A DNA stretch of 59,514 bases from an uncultured Paracoccaceae bacterium (GCA_937920555.1 CAKZTM010000105.1:1-59514), one strand, 5' to 3'. Shown: positions 18,096-27,336, numbered from the stretch's first letter. The notes: generated by a model not told the origin, from the sequence alone. Made by a program: numbers and translations.

Positions 18096-18745
18096 GTTGC
18101 ATCCCCGGTCACCGGGCGGATCGTTACATCATCAACTTGGTCTCGGTTGATGTCCGCCGCAATATTTTCAGATTTAAAGACCGTCTGAATGGTGCGCCAG
18201 ATGATGTAAAGATCAAGCATCAGCGACATACGTTGCGTGTAAACCACGTCATACTTGAACCGGCGGCTCCATTTCAGATGGTTGCGCCCCTTAACCTGCG
18301 CAAGACCGGTGACGCCCGGCAAAACCGAAAAGCGCCTGCGCTCCCGCTCAGTCATGTGGGGCAGCATTCTTGGCAGGATCGGACGCGGACCAATCAGAGC
18401 CATGTCACCTTTGACGATGTTGATGAGCTGCGGCAACTCGTCAATTGAACTTTTGCGCAGGAAGTCCCCTGCCCAGGTGGTACGCTTACGCGTGGGCATC
18501 CCGGCCTCATCCAGATACTTATCTGCGTCCACGATCATCGTGCGCAGCTTGATCACGGAAAACACGCGTGCATGCTTGCCCAGACGTTTTTGGCGAAAGA
18601 TGGCGGGCCCTCCGTCAGAAATGACAATCAGAACCGCGACGAGTATAATCGGGCTGAGCAAAATGACCGCAATCAACGCAATCAGCCGGTCAGCACATTG
18701 TCGCAACAATTGATACCCATTTGAGCGCGAAACACCTCCTGTCAT
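18092..18745 (-). CDS. Initiating sugar-phosphate transferase (bacterial sugar transferase, polyprenyl-P acceptor)
   Basis: This is a small (217 aa) PglC/WcaJ-type transferase that would move a sugar phosphate from a nucleotide sugar to undecaprenyl phosphate at the inner membrane, starting each repeat unit. It has one N-terminal re-entrant/membrane helix (RLIALIAVILLSPIILVAVLIV). The cytoplasmic core shows FRQKRLGKHARVFSVIKLRTM, the catalytic-type DELPQLINIVKGDMALIGPRP, and PGVTGLAQVKGRN. The short form lacks the extra helices of WbaP. It overlaps both neighbours by 4 bases. A Wzx/Wzy-type pathway is implied by the flippase and polymerase candidates encoded upstream. Confidence 0.93.
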   Translation of the reverse strand: MTGGVSRSNGYQLLRQCADRLIALIAVILLSPIILVAVLIVISDGGPAIFRQKRLGKHARVFSVIKLRTMIVDADKYLDEAGMPTRKRTTWAGDFLRKSSIDELPQLINIVKGDMALIGPRPILPRMLPHMTERERRRFSVLPGVTGLAQVKGRNHLKWSRRFKYDVVYTQRMSLMLDLYIIWRTIQTVFKSENIAADINRDQVDDVTIRPVTGDAT

Positions 18746-19872
18746 GCTTTTTGCCTGGGCGCGACCATGACGACCTTAGGTCCAGCCTGCCCTGCCTTAT
18801 TACTCGACCGTCGCCGACGGATCATACTTTCAGAAGCCACGATTAATGCCGCAAACGGAAATATCTGCTTCTTGCGATGAGAGGTTCCCACATTGGGATT
18901 TGTGAACGCCAGAAGAAGCGTCACGATCACGGTAAACAGCCAAGGTGCCGCCAAACGGTCCTTGATGTTGGAATCCACAAGAATGTAAACGCCAAAAGCC
19001 GTCATCAATAAACTATCAATCCAAGAGAAAAATGTCGCCGGAGTGGACGCCTCCCAGAAATAGGGGCGCAATAAGAACTCCACAATCGCAAATGGCGATG
19101 CAGTGTCGTTGAGACGTAGCTCGCCCTCACGCCATCCGCTGCCGTAATCCTGAAACAGACGCCACACCTGCGTGATGTTCAAAACGCCGTCGCCGCCACT
19201 GATCCGGTTGATCAAATAGGTCAAAGCACTCAAGGCAATCACACCGCCCAAAACTATGGTCAAGACACGTTGGGCCGTGACCTTCTTTTGAAAGATATTG
19301 GCGATCATCTCCGCAATCCCGATCGACAGCGCAATATGGGGTCTGACAAGCGACAGCAAAAGCAGGCTTGCTCCGCGGGTGGCGAGATACGGAAACGAAA
19401 AGTAGATCGCAATCAAAAGAAGCTGAAGGGACTCCTTGCCAAAAGACGCATGCCAAAAATGGAAGCCCGGCAGCAAGGTCAGCAACCACCAGAACACGAT
19501 CACCTTTTTGGTTGGATTATGAAGGCGCCGCAGCACCAACAGCAATGCGGTGTAACTAAAAAATATCGCAGCAAACAGATTGAACGCCGTATAGCTCAAG
19601 GGCAGGACGGACTGAAGTTTGTTGGACATGAAGAAAACGAAATTGGCCTGACTGAACGACTCCATTTCACCCACGACCTTAAACTTACCCAAACTATAAA
19701 ATTTGAGTGCGTCCACACCCGAGGCCGCCCCGCCCGTCATTCTGGAAAAGGCAAGCGATGTCACGATCAGGAACGCAAGATTTATCCACGCGATCAGCCG
19801 TAGCTTTTTGGGCGGCACAAGAACGTACCGCGTCATCAAAATGCCAATCCCGATAAATACCGCTTCGAACAT
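18742..19872 (-). CDS. Polytopic membrane protein, candidate Wzy-type polymerase
   Basis: This 376-aa integral membrane protein has about nine to ten hydrophobic segments, with a basic cytoplasmic tail (MIRRRRSSNKAGQAG). No single domain is certain. The large soluble loop before the last helices (GGDGVLNITQVWRLFQDYGS, then RLNDTASPFAIVEFLLRP), and its position between the flippase and the initiating transferase, match where Wzy polymerases are found, and Wzy proteins are poorly conserved. The gene starts 3 bases after the flippase stop and overlaps the sugar transferase start by 4 bases. The alternative is another glycan-modifying membrane protein. A second Wzy_C-like protein is encoded at 25909-27336, so one of the two may be a ligase. 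Confidence 0.65.
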   Translation of the reverse strand: MFEAVFIGIGILMTRYVLVPPKKLRLIAWINLAFLIVTSLAFSRMTGGAASGVDALKFYSLGKFKVVGEMESFSQANFVFFMSNKLQSVLPLSYTAFNLFAAIFFSYTALLLVLRRLHNPTKKVIVFWWLLTLLPGFHFWHASFGKESLQLLLIAIYFSFPYLATRGASLLLLSLVRPHIALSIGIAEMIANIFQKKVTAQRVLTIVLGGVIALSALTYLINRISGGDGVLNITQVWRLFQDYGSGWREGELRLNDTASPFAIVEFLLRPYFWEASTPATFFSWIDSLLMTAFGVYILVDSNIKDRLAAPWLFTVIVTLLLAFTNPNVGTSHRKKQIFPFAALIVASESMIRRRRSSNKAGQAGPKVVMVAPRQKA

Positions 19873-19875
19873 CCG

Positions 19876-21048
19876 TTACTCGCGTCCCATTTGCCACCCG
19901 TTCAGGGCAGTTTGAGCAAGTCGAGCCACGATCAGAAGAATTAGGAAACTCGAAAAACCCAACGCTCCGGCCAACCATAACACAACCATCCCGATCACCA
20001 ACACAATGAGAAAGCTGACCGGAGATGCCGCGAACTTCGCCCCGCCCTTTCGCACCAAAAGAAGCGACTGAACAAGATAATTGATCTGGCTGGCAAATCC
20101 AAAAATCAAAAGTAGGATCAGCGCGAAAGTAAATTCCGGTGCGCCAGACGCGTAGTCAAATACGGTGCGCCAAACTGGCAAGGCAAGGATCAGCACGACC
20201 AAAATTCCAAGCTGGATGCCCACAACCAACGTTTCGTTTTTGGCGTCCTTGGTCTTTTTTTGCACCGCCAAAAGCGTTTGCACCAAACTGCCCGACAGAA
20301 TTTGACCGATACGGTTGAGCGATTGCCCAACACCCATGATGATCAGCGCAGCTTCACCAAACAGATAGGCCGCAATAAGACGCGGGGCATTAACGGTGAG
20401 CGAGATCATGAACGCGCCCAGACCCGCCAGCCAATCCTCGCTGCCCGTACCGCCACGCTTAAAGGTGAACCATGATGCCACATTGATCTGATGTCTGCGG
20501 TCAAAGAGCAGCCATGCGGCCAGAAAACTCAGGGAACCAAAGACAATGCCCATGTTGGGCCCAAACGCAAAACTGCCGATGGTCGCGGCACAGACAAATA
20601 ACACAAGCCGCAATGTGCCAGACATGGCCGACATGCGAAACGCATCGCGCCATTCATAATTGGCGGTGATTTGATCATTGATGGCCTGAACCGTTTTGAA
20701 CAAAACAATCGCCACAAAGACCACAGGATCTGCGAACAATCCTGTGACAATAAGGATGGGAATTGAAAGCAACGACAAAACAATCGCTGCAAAATTTCCG
20801 AACATCCGCTGCCTGTTAAAATGGCTGATATCAGACGCCTCAGTTGATGCAGTACGTTTGCGGAGTTCAAACCCAAAAAACATGAAAATCGGCGTTGTGA
20901 TGGCCATAGCCAGAAAATAGTTCGCCGCCCACTCAGACGGACTTTCAGCCAATCGCGGGAATAGGACGATAAACATCGCAAGGATCAAGACCTGCCCGCC
21001 CGAGACGATCAACTGCAACAGGCTTCGGGATAGAAACCCCGATCTCAT
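19876..21048 (-). CDS. Wzx-type polysaccharide flippase (MOP superfamily)
   Basis: This 390-aa protein is almost wholly hydrophobic helices (about 11-12 TM). It begins MRSGFLSRSLLQLIVSGGQVLILAMF, with paired helices and short charged loops as in the Polysacc_synt/Wzx family. The GEAALIIMGVGQSLNRIGQIL segment resembles the mid-protein helix pair of these transporters. It would flip lipid-linked repeat units across the inner membrane before polymerisation. ATGA overlap with the upstream sulfotransferase (21045-21048) shows coupling. The operon also encodes the initiating transferase and candidate polymerase, completing the Wzx/Wzy route. Confidence 0.82.
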   Translation of the reverse strand: MRSGFLSRSLLQLIVSGGQVLILAMFIVLFPRLAESPSEWAANYFLAMAITTPIFMFFGFELRKRTASTEASDISHFNRQRMFGNFAAIVLSLLSIPILIVTGLFADPVVFVAIVLFKTVQAINDQITANYEWRDAFRMSAMSGTLRLVLFVCAATIGSFAFGPNMGIVFGSLSFLAAWLLFDRRHQINVASWFTFKRGGTGSEDWLAGLGAFMISLTVNAPRLIAAYLFGEAALIIMGVGQSLNRIGQILSGSLVQTLLAVQKKTKDAKNETLVVGIQLGILVVLILALPVWRTVFDYASGAPEFTFALILLLIFGFASQINYLVQSLLLVRKGGAKFAASPVSFLIVLVIGMVVLWLAGALGFSSFLILLIVARLAQTALNGWQMGRE

Positions 21049-21923
21049 ACCGATGGCTTTCGAAATGCGTAAAGGACGAAAAGCGGATAGGTCAGAGCGC
21101 CGTAAAATAGCTTCTCAAGCAGCGTCAAACCCGTCCGCCATTCCTCATCCAGTCTAAAATCTGTGCTGCGTGAGGCCGCTCCGGGATTGCCAGACATCAC
21201 ATGCGACATCGGGCTTTGATCTGGATCGGAATTCAACGCCCTTACGGTCTCGACCACCTTTCGGCTCACATTGGGATCAGCCAAATGCTCGTAGCGCAGA
21301 ACAATACTCCCATGGGCTGCGCGCAGCTTTGCCAGCTCGCAAAGCAGGTTGGACCCGGTCCATTCGAGCGCTGCCAATGCCAGATTTTTCCGCGTCTTGT
21401 GCAGGGCTGCATCACTGTTTTTGGCGCGCTGTCGTTTCCAGGAATAGACCACACCAAGCGGATGGCGGACAACGTGAATGAACCTCAGATCAACGTCGTC
21501 AGATTGGGCCAAAGCCGCACCAAATGCCGGGTTTTTGGAGCTATCAAGCAAGATATTTTTACCATGGGTCTTGGCGGCATGCTCATAGAACGCACCCAGT
21601 TGTCCGACCACGCCGGGGAACACCCGTTTGCTGATGAATTTGGGCAATAGCAAGTTGATCAGAAAGCTCCGCTTCATGGTCGTCTGAAACGCGGCGCGCA
21701 TTTGCTCGGGGCCGTCCAGCGTGTCTATAACCGGCTGCCAAAAAGCGCAGTCGGTTTTAGGCTGTCCACAACTGCACATATGCGTGTCGACGTAGCATTT
21801 CGGCCAAAGCCGCACTTCGCCCAGTTGAACCACACCGCAATCATGCGAGATCACATGTTCAATAAAGGTCGACCCGGACCGCCCGCGGCCCAATACATAC
21901 ACAATTTTCAGGTTTTCACTCAC
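21045..21923 (-). CDS. Sulfotransferase-family protein, second paralogue
   Basis: From GTG 21923, which forms a GTGA overlap with the glycosyltransferase stop, the protein is 292 aa; the frame stays open to 21956. The PAPS 5'-phosphosulfate loop is IVYVLGRGRSGSTFIEHVI at the N-terminus, and a 3'-phosphate-type motif is FIHVVRHPLGVVYSWKRQRA. A CSCGQPKTDC cluster may be structural or metal-binding. It is only distantly like the 273-aa sulfotransferase in the same operon, so two different positions of the polymer may be sulfated. The substrate is inferred from context only. Confidence 0.85.
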   Translation of the reverse strand: MSENLKIVYVLGRGRSGSTFIEHVISHDCGVVQLGEVRLWPKCYVDTHMCSCGQPKTDCAFWQPVIDTLDGPEQMRAAFQTTMKRSFLINLLLPKFISKRVFPGVVGQLGAFYEHAAKTHGKNILLDSSKNPAFGAALAQSDDVDLRFIHVVRHPLGVVYSWKRQRAKNSDAALHKTRKNLALAALEWTGSNLLCELAKLRAAHGSIVLRYEHLADPNVSRKVVETVRALNSDPDQSPMSHVMSGNPGAASRSTDFRLDEEWRTGLTLLEKLFYGALTYPLFVLYAFRKPSV

Positions 21924-23107
21924 GCTGGCCGCCGGTCCAAATAAATATCTATCCAAAACGCATCATAAAGACGCTCGTCATAATGGGACACCGCATGGGG
22001 ACGGCACGTCTCACAAAGGTCTCCGAACACCTTCTGATCTTCGTACATGGCACAAATCGCCCGCGCCAAATCCTCAGCCGATCCCGGTTCAAAGAAAACC
22101 CCGGTCACCCCCTCCTTCACCGCCGACTGCAAGCCGCCGATGCGCGAGGCAATGGTGGGCGTTCCCATCGCCGCAGCCTCGATCGCGGCCACGCCAAAGC
22201 CCTCACGACGGGACGGGAATAAGAGCACGTCAAAGGCCCCGTAAACTTCTGGCATCAGATTGTTCTCTATTCGGCCAGGGCGAATAGCCATTTGGTTGAG
22301 CTTGGCCAAAGTCTCAGGCATGAGCGGATCAGAGGCGTCATCCTCACCGATCACCAACAGCTCAATATTGGGATGTTTGGCGCGGACAATCTCCATAGCC
22401 GCCACCAACTCCTCAAATCCCTTATCCACACACACGCGCCCAACCATGCCCAGAACAAACCCGTCCTTGCTGGCCCCAAGCCGCGCACGCACATCATCGC
22501 TGTCCGCAATCTCAGGGTTCTCCGGGGAGAACCGGTCAATATCGATACCATTGCCAGTGCCGTTCAGAACCACCTTCACCTTGTCGTGGAACATCGAAGG
22601 CAGGCTTTCATTCAACATCTCACCGCTTTGCTTGGACGTCACCAGCACCTCTGTCGAAATCACGGCCGGCAAGACCTCCATGAACTTCACCAACTTGCGG
22701 CGCAGCCCCGTGAGCGTTGGATAGCGATATCCGCGGATCAAAACGATGCGACGCCGAAACGGGAACATCAAAAGTGCGACCAGCGACCCAAGGAAAGCAG
22801 CCTTGGGCGTAGACACAATGATTATGCGCGGGTTGACCTGCCACAAAACCCGGATCATCTGCCAAATGGCCCCAAGATCACCGGCACCAATCAACTTTCG
22901 GGTCAAATCAAGCTGATGGAATCTTGGCGTATCCGCATCAAACCGCGTGTCAGTGAAGTTCGCCGCAACGTGGTAATCCACCGGCTCCGCCTCGATACGT
23001 TTGAGATGATTGGCCAAAAATGAAATCGTCAGGGCCGACGTCATAATATGAAGTACAGGCGTTCGATCCACGTTCAATTCGATCTGTGAAGTCGCATCAT
23101 GCGGCAT
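21920..23107 (-). CDS. Family 4-type glycosyltransferase (GT-B)
   Basis: This 395-aa retaining GT-B enzyme is the first gene of the eight-gene polysaccharide operon. The N-terminal acceptor domain includes IIIVSTPKAAFLGSLVALL. The C-terminal donor domain contains FVLGMVGRVCVDKGFEELV and the nucleotide-sugar E-x7-E motif SRREGFGVAAIEAAAMGTP. It would add one sugar to the growing lipid-linked oligosaccharide at the cytoplasmic face. Only one clear glycosyltransferase besides the initiating enzyme is present, so either the repeat is short or further glycosyltransferases are encoded elsewhere. About 220 bases separate its start from the stop of the RTX-like gene upstream. Confidence 0.92.
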   Translation of the reverse strand: MPHDATSQIELNVDRTPVLHIMTSALTISFLANHLKRIEAEPVDYHVAANFTDTRFDADTPRFHQLDLTRKLIGAGDLGAIWQMIRVLWQVNPRIIIVSTPKAAFLGSLVALLMFPFRRRIVLIRGYRYPTLTGLRRKLVKFMEVLPAVISTEVLVTSKQSGEMLNESLPSMFHDKVKVVLNGTGNGIDIDRFSPENPEIADSDDVRARLGASKDGFVLGMVGRVCVDKGFEELVAAMEIVRAKHPNIELLVIGEDDASDPLMPETLAKLNQMAIRPGRIENNLMPEVYGAFDVLLFPSRREGFGVAAIEAAAMGTPTIASRIGGLQSAVKEGVTGVFFEPGSAEDLARAICAMYEDQKVFGDLCETCRPHAVSHYDERLYDAFWIDIYLDRRPA

Positions 23108-23267
23108 GCTATACTCAATATTCGTTTACGTTATTACTAAGACAGTCTGCGACATCCGCTGGCTGGCTCCATATGTCGTAGTTTGAGCCCATTAGCAAGA
23201 AATCCCACCACAAACACCCAGAAGAGTCCCGCACTGTGTCCTTTGAACGAGCCCACCTGACCTCGCC

Positions 23268-23302
23268 AAAAGAAAGGGTCGCCCACATGACGCGGACGAC
23301 CC
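23268..23302 (-). terminator. Terminator after the RTX-like gene
   Basis: GGGTCG-C-CC (23276-23284) pairs with GG-A-CGACCC (23294-23302): eight pairs with one mismatch and a short loop. On the minus strand it is followed by TTTCTTTT, 25 bases past the stop at 23327. It would separate the RTX-like gene from the glycosyltransferase operon downstream. Confidence 0.6.
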
Positions 23303-23326
23303 AATTCTTAACAATGCACCGCTGAA

Positions 23327-25690
23327 TTAGCCGATCAGCTGAGCATTCGTATCAACCATCAGATCCGCAATGGACGATACAGAACCGGTGCCTTCGCCCG
23401 CAAAGATGATCAACGTGCCGGAGCCAGTAAAGATGTCGACATTGTTGCCAGCACCATTATCGATAATGGTCGCCGCTGCATCAAACTCGTCCACCAAGCC
23501 ATTGGCATTGGTATCAACCAGACCGGCCATCTGGAGAATGTCTCCGGACGCTTCCCAATCAAAGATCGTGTGAATGCCTTGATTTGTCGCATTGTCGAAC
23601 TGGAACGTGTCATCACCCGTTCCACCTGTGTAGACGTCTTGAGATGCGCCAGATGACGACGCAACCAAGAGATCGTTGTCGGCACCGCCCAGAAGGTGTT
23701 CATTACCGTCGCCCCCTGTGATGGTATCGTCTCCGGCACCACCTTTGAGCACGTTGAACGTGGCAAGCATACCACCGGCACCACCACCATTAGCAGTGAT
23801 CACGTCGTTGCCGTCACCACCATCAACATCGTAGTAGCCCAGATGTCCAATGCCGCCACCCAGATCGGTGTTGGTCACAGTGATCACGTCATTGCCAAGA
23901 CCACCAAGGACGGTACCAACAGCCGTACCGGTCATGCCCGTGGACTCGTGGGTCATTGTGGCCGTAATCGTGTCATTTCCGGCACCACCGTCGATGTCGT
24001 CAGTTACGGTCATAGCCGCGGTCCCAAACGACTCTGTGTTGATGGAGGCAATGATCTGATCAGAGCCGCTGCCACCGAAGATATCACTATCGATATCCAC
24101 AATATTGCGGGCGAACCCGTCAATTGCAGAAACGATTACATCGTTAGCAGAGCCACCACCGATGAAGTTAGACATCTGGACTTCAAACAGTTCAGAGAAA
24201 TCGGAACTCATGGTGCTGTTGATAGTGTCTTTACCAGTACCACCATCAATAATGGTCTGAGCCCATCCTGTACCACCATTGCTGTCGGAGAAGACAAAGG
24301 CACCCGATGTAACACTGTCAGCACCCGTTCCGGCCTCAACAAAACTCAAAGCATAAGCGCCAAAACCTGAAGGCGTACCAGCGCCATCACCGGAAGATTG
24401 AGCCTGAGCCGAGATGTCGACGGTGTCATTGCCACCGCCGGACCGGACCAAATTGCGGGCATCCGCACCGTGACTTGCAACTGTTGCGCCAGTGGATGCT
24501 ACAAATGCCAACGCATCCAGATCAAACGTATCAGCGTTATCTCCGGTCGTGGCATCGTTGACCACCTGCGCGTAGTTGGAGCCAAGGACCCGACCATTCA
24601 ATGTCACATCCGTGAAGCCTTGAGGGTCGGTCACGGTATTGAACATCGTGCCGCCACGCGCGTCATTGATGTCGAAATCTCCAGTGATGGTATCGTTGCT
24701 GCCACCGGTGTCGATGTTGTTGGTTATGAAACCTTGGCCGGTTGCGGAGGTTACATCCACATCGTGATCAAGATTAATCGTGTCATTACCCGAACCGGTA
24801 TCGAATGTTCCGTTGAACGTCACATTGTCTACCGCGAGCAGGTCAATAACCGAATTGAGCGTATCAAGCCCGTTGCCTCCGATCATGTGCGAATCTGCCG
24901 TAACAGAATCCAGCTCTTCGACGCCAAAATCGGAATCGATGAAGCTGCGGAGCGTGTCATTGCCCGTGCCGCCATCAACGAACTGATCCAAAGTAGCTGC
25001 ACCACCTGTAAATCCAGTTGCCGAACCCATGAACGCATTGGCTTGAACGGAATCATTGCCCGAACCGGCCAGAATGTCCTGATCCAGAAAACTTGATGTG
25101 CCAGCAGAACGGCTGTCCACGATGGCCTGGCTCAACGTATCATCACCAGCGCCCAGATCTACGTTCAAAAGTGCGTTGGCGAAGGATGCGGTTGCAGTGT
25201 CCATGAAGGCTTCTGCGCGCGCGTCCATCACAAGGTCATCACCGATCCCGGCCGAGACCACGGTTTCAACTGCAGCGCTATTGCCCGCGATTGCGCGGCC
25301 GTTTGCGTTGGTTATGACATCGGCACCAAATCCACCGATAAACTGTGTGCGAACAGTTACGTTTCCTGCAGAATCGCTTATGAACTGCCCGTCAATCGTA
25401 TCGTCGTTCAACCCGCCATCCATGACGCCGTTGAGTGCGGACGATCCGCCACCGTTTCCGCCATCAACACTCAGCGTCATAGAGTCGTTACCGTTGCCGC
25501 CGAGTTGTGACTGCGAGGCCAGCTCGGTTGTCACGGTGTATGTGGTGTCCATGACGTCATCGCCCGTGCCACCGATCAGAATAACGCCGTTATGTGTGCT
25601 GGATAGTGTGTCGTCGCCATCAAGGCCGGACACAATATCAAAATCGAACGCCGAAGTCGACGTGTCGTTACCGTTTGTACCTACAGACAT
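23327..25690 (-). CDS. RTX-like calcium-binding repeat protein (787 aa), probable type I secreted surface protein
   Basis: Nearly the whole chain consists of aspartate/glycine-rich repeats of GG-x-G-x-D type: GLDGDDTLSS, GGTGDDVMDT, GGFGADVITN, GGAGNDTITA, GGDGNDVITANGGGAGG. A tighter block comes near the C-terminus (GGAGDDTITGGDGNEHLLGG, then YTGGTGDDTFQF). The last 100 residues have hydrophobic beta-strand segments with DTNANGLVDEFDAAATI, which is EF-hand- or dockerin-like. There is no Sec signal, consistent with C-terminal type I secretion. No T1SS ABC/MFP genes are in the window. It lies between polysaccharide genes with its own AT-rich upstream region and terminator, so it is likely a biofilm or surface matrix protein. 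Repeat spacing is irregular, unlike classical nonapeptide toxins. Confidence 0.85.
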   Translation of the reverse strand: MSVGTNGNDTSTSAFDFDIVSGLDGDDTLSSTHNGVILIGGTGDDVMDTTYTVTTELASQSQLGGNGNDSMTLSVDGGNGGGSSALNGVMDGGLNDDTIDGQFISDSAGNVTVRTQFIGGFGADVITNANGRAIAGNSAAVETVVSAGIGDDLVMDARAEAFMDTATASFANALLNVDLGAGDDTLSQAIVDSRSAGTSSFLDQDILAGSGNDSVQANAFMGSATGFTGGAATLDQFVDGGTGNDTLRSFIDSDFGVEELDSVTADSHMIGGNGLDTLNSVIDLLAVDNVTFNGTFDTGSGNDTINLDHDVDVTSATGQGFITNNIDTGGSNDTITGDFDINDARGGTMFNTVTDPQGFTDVTLNGRVLGSNYAQVVNDATTGDNADTFDLDALAFVASTGATVASHGADARNLVRSGGGNDTVDISAQAQSSGDGAGTPSGFGAYALSFVEAGTGADSVTSGAFVFSDSNGGTGWAQTIIDGGTGKDTINSTMSSDFSELFEVQMSNFIGGGSANDVIVSAIDGFARNIVDIDSDIFGGSGSDQIIASINTESFGTAAMTVTDDIDGGAGNDTITATMTHESTGMTGTAVGTVLGGLGNDVITVTNTDLGGGIGHLGYYDVDGGDGNDVITANGGGAGGMLATFNVLKGGAGDDTITGGDGNEHLLGGADNDLLVASSSGASQDVYTGGTGDDTFQFDNATNQGIHTIFDWEASGDILQMAGLVDTNANGLVDEFDAAATIIDNGAGNNVDIFTGSGTLIIFAGEGTGSVSSIADLMVDTNAQLIG

Positions 25691-25880
25691 TAGAGTTTTC
25701 CCCCAAAATGGAATGTGTGAATATGAGCACGCAAAAAAAATACAAAGAATGATGTGTGTGTAAGCAACTTAATACCGTTGGGTTTTAAACCGAACGGGAC
25801 GCAAAATATATAAAAAAAAGCGGTTTCTGGGCAGTTTAGTTATCGATTAAACTGTTGGTTGTGCGTGACTGCGTCACACT

Positions 25881-25902
25881 CGCCGACATGCCTAGGTCGG
25901 CG
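25881..25902 (-). other. Inverted repeat 3' of the O-antigen-ligase-like gene
   Basis: CGCCGAC (25881-25887) and GTCGGCG (25896-25902) form a perfect 7-base stem with an 8-base loop, starting 7 bases past the stop at 25909 when read on the minus strand. A second small hairpin (GTGAC-TGC-GTCAC) follows. No T-run comes after, so it may be an mRNA 3'-end stabiliser or a factor-dependent terminator. Confidence 0.4.
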
Positions 25903-25908
25903 AATACC

Positions 25909-27336
25909 TCAGGACGCCGGCGCGGCCGGCTGCTCAGATATCGTGGCCGTTTTGACCTTCTTGCGCGACTTACTTTTGGCAACCGTCCGCGCTGAGAAAC
26001 TATGCGTCCAACCAATGCCCAGAACCAGCGCGAACAACGCGGCTGTTGCTGGCATCTGCAAGCTGAAGTCAAAGATCGAATGGAAGCCAAGCGCCATGCA
26101 GCACGCAAAGGCGAAACAGACAAAGCCGCGATCTCTTTGCCGCTCGCGTGTGCCACGCCACAGCCGCCAAGCAATCAGCAAAAGCGCTAGATAAAAGGCG
26201 GAGGCCGCAGGAATGCCAAGCTCATAAACATTTTCCAAAAATGCGTTGTGGGCGTAGTCCCATTCACCCTTGGCCGCACTAAATGGCACTTGTGCGCGGA
26301 ACGCATCAAGAAAAGCGCCTAACCCATGCCCCAGCAAGGGCCGTTCCCAGATCCCAGCGATCACCGCCGGATACACCTCAAAACGAAGGTTCTCTTCGGA
26401 GGTGGTCAGCAGCCGCTCAGTCAACCCCGAGGTCTGAGTGGCGACCACAAACACCACCGCGAGAAGCAGCACCACCATCACAATCGGATTGGAATTGGAG
26501 CCTTTCGACTTAAACGATACCCAAAACACCAACAGGCCAATTCCTGCGGCAACCGCACCCGCCCGCGACGACGTCAAAGCGATGGCCGCCAGACATATCA
26601 ATACGCCCATAGCGTAAATCCATGAACCCGCGAAAAAATCTTCGAAGAAGTTGCGTAGGCGTCCGCCGCGCGACCCGTAGCTGTCACTGCCGAAAAACTC
26701 AAAATAGCACATCAAGTTCGCGATTACCCCGATAATGGCGTAACTGGCGTAAGAATTCCGGTTCGCAAATGTGCTGACAAGATACCGGCCATTCGCGCGA
26801 TCCCCTACGATGGCATTAGAGCCAGTCATAAAGGCGTAAAGACCAAATAGCGCCAACAGGGTAGAGAAGATGGCGATCAGCTTAACGACGCTGTGGCTCC
26901 GCTCCACGTCTGCGGCAACTCGCATGCCAATCCAAAACAACATGCCATAGCACAACAGGCGCATGATGTGATGATGACCCCGAATTGGATCGGCCGAGAT
27001 GGCAGCATATTCCGACACAACACCGGACCAAACCGGATGCCAGTAAGCCTCGGGCAGATTGGGCATGGTCTGCACAATCCCCCAACACACCGCACCCAAA
27101 AACAGCAGAACGATCAACGACACACGCCCAAGCCCGTCAGGGAAACCCTTCCACATGTCGAAAATGATGTGACCAACAAACAAAATCGCGATGAAAAGCG
27201 AGAGCAATGTCCAAGACACGGGTCGGTTCGCTCCAAGTGCAATGGCCGAGAGCAAAACAAGCACGATGCATGTCCAGGCAAGAATAGTGGTCACACGTTG
27301 AAGATAAACGTCCCTTAGACCCTCTGCGATAAACAT
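25909..27336 (-). CDS. O-antigen ligase / Wzy_C-family polymerase-like membrane protein
   Basis: This 475-aa protein has about 12 membrane helices and a large periplasmic loop. The Wzy_C/WaaL hallmark region is clear: SSRAGAVAAGIGLLVFWVSF, then RPLLGHGLGAFLDAFRAQ and the loop Tyr/His segment WDYAHNAFLENVYELGIPAA. These match O-antigen ligases and exopolysaccharide polymerases, which the sequence alone cannot tell apart. The tail is basic (KSKSRKKVKT) and cytoplasmic. It is transcribed alone on the minus strand. With the candidate Wzy at 18742-19872, one may polymerise and the other attach the polymer to a carrier. Confidence 0.88.
   Translation of the reverse strand: MFIAEGLRDVYLQRVTTILAWTCIVLVLLSAIALGANRPVSWTLLSLFIAILFVGHIIFDMWKGFPDGLGRVSLIVLLFLGAVCWGIVQTMPNLPEAYWHPVWSGVVSEYAAISADPIRGHHHIMRLLCYGMLFWIGMRVAADVERSHSVVKLIAIFSTLLALFGLYAFMTGSNAIVGDRANGRYLVSTFANRNSYASYAIIGVIANLMCYFEFFGSDSYGSRGGRLRNFFEDFFAGSWIYAMGVLICLAAIALTSSRAGAVAAGIGLLVFWVSFKSKGSNSNPIVMVVLLLAVVFVVATQTSGLTERLLTTSEENLRFEVYPAVIAGIWERPLLGHGLGAFLDAFRAQVPFSAAKGEWDYAHNAFLENVYELGIPAASAFYLALLLIAWRLWRGTRERQRDRGFVCFAFACCMALGFHSIFDFSLQMPATAALFALVLGIGWTHSFSARTVAKSKSRKKVKTATISEQPAAPAS

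Noticed and set aside
23327..25690. A DNA tandem repeat or CRISPR-like array in the RTX-like gene
   Set aside because: The similarity is at protein level (GGxGxD) with diverged codons; no evenly spaced identical DNA repeats are visible.
23696..25763. Three plus-strand frames (224, 232 and 221 aa) inside the RTX-like gene
   Set aside because: Repeat codon usage of the RTX-like gene leaves antisense frames open; the Ser/Thr/Pro or Val/Ile-rich products are typical shadows.
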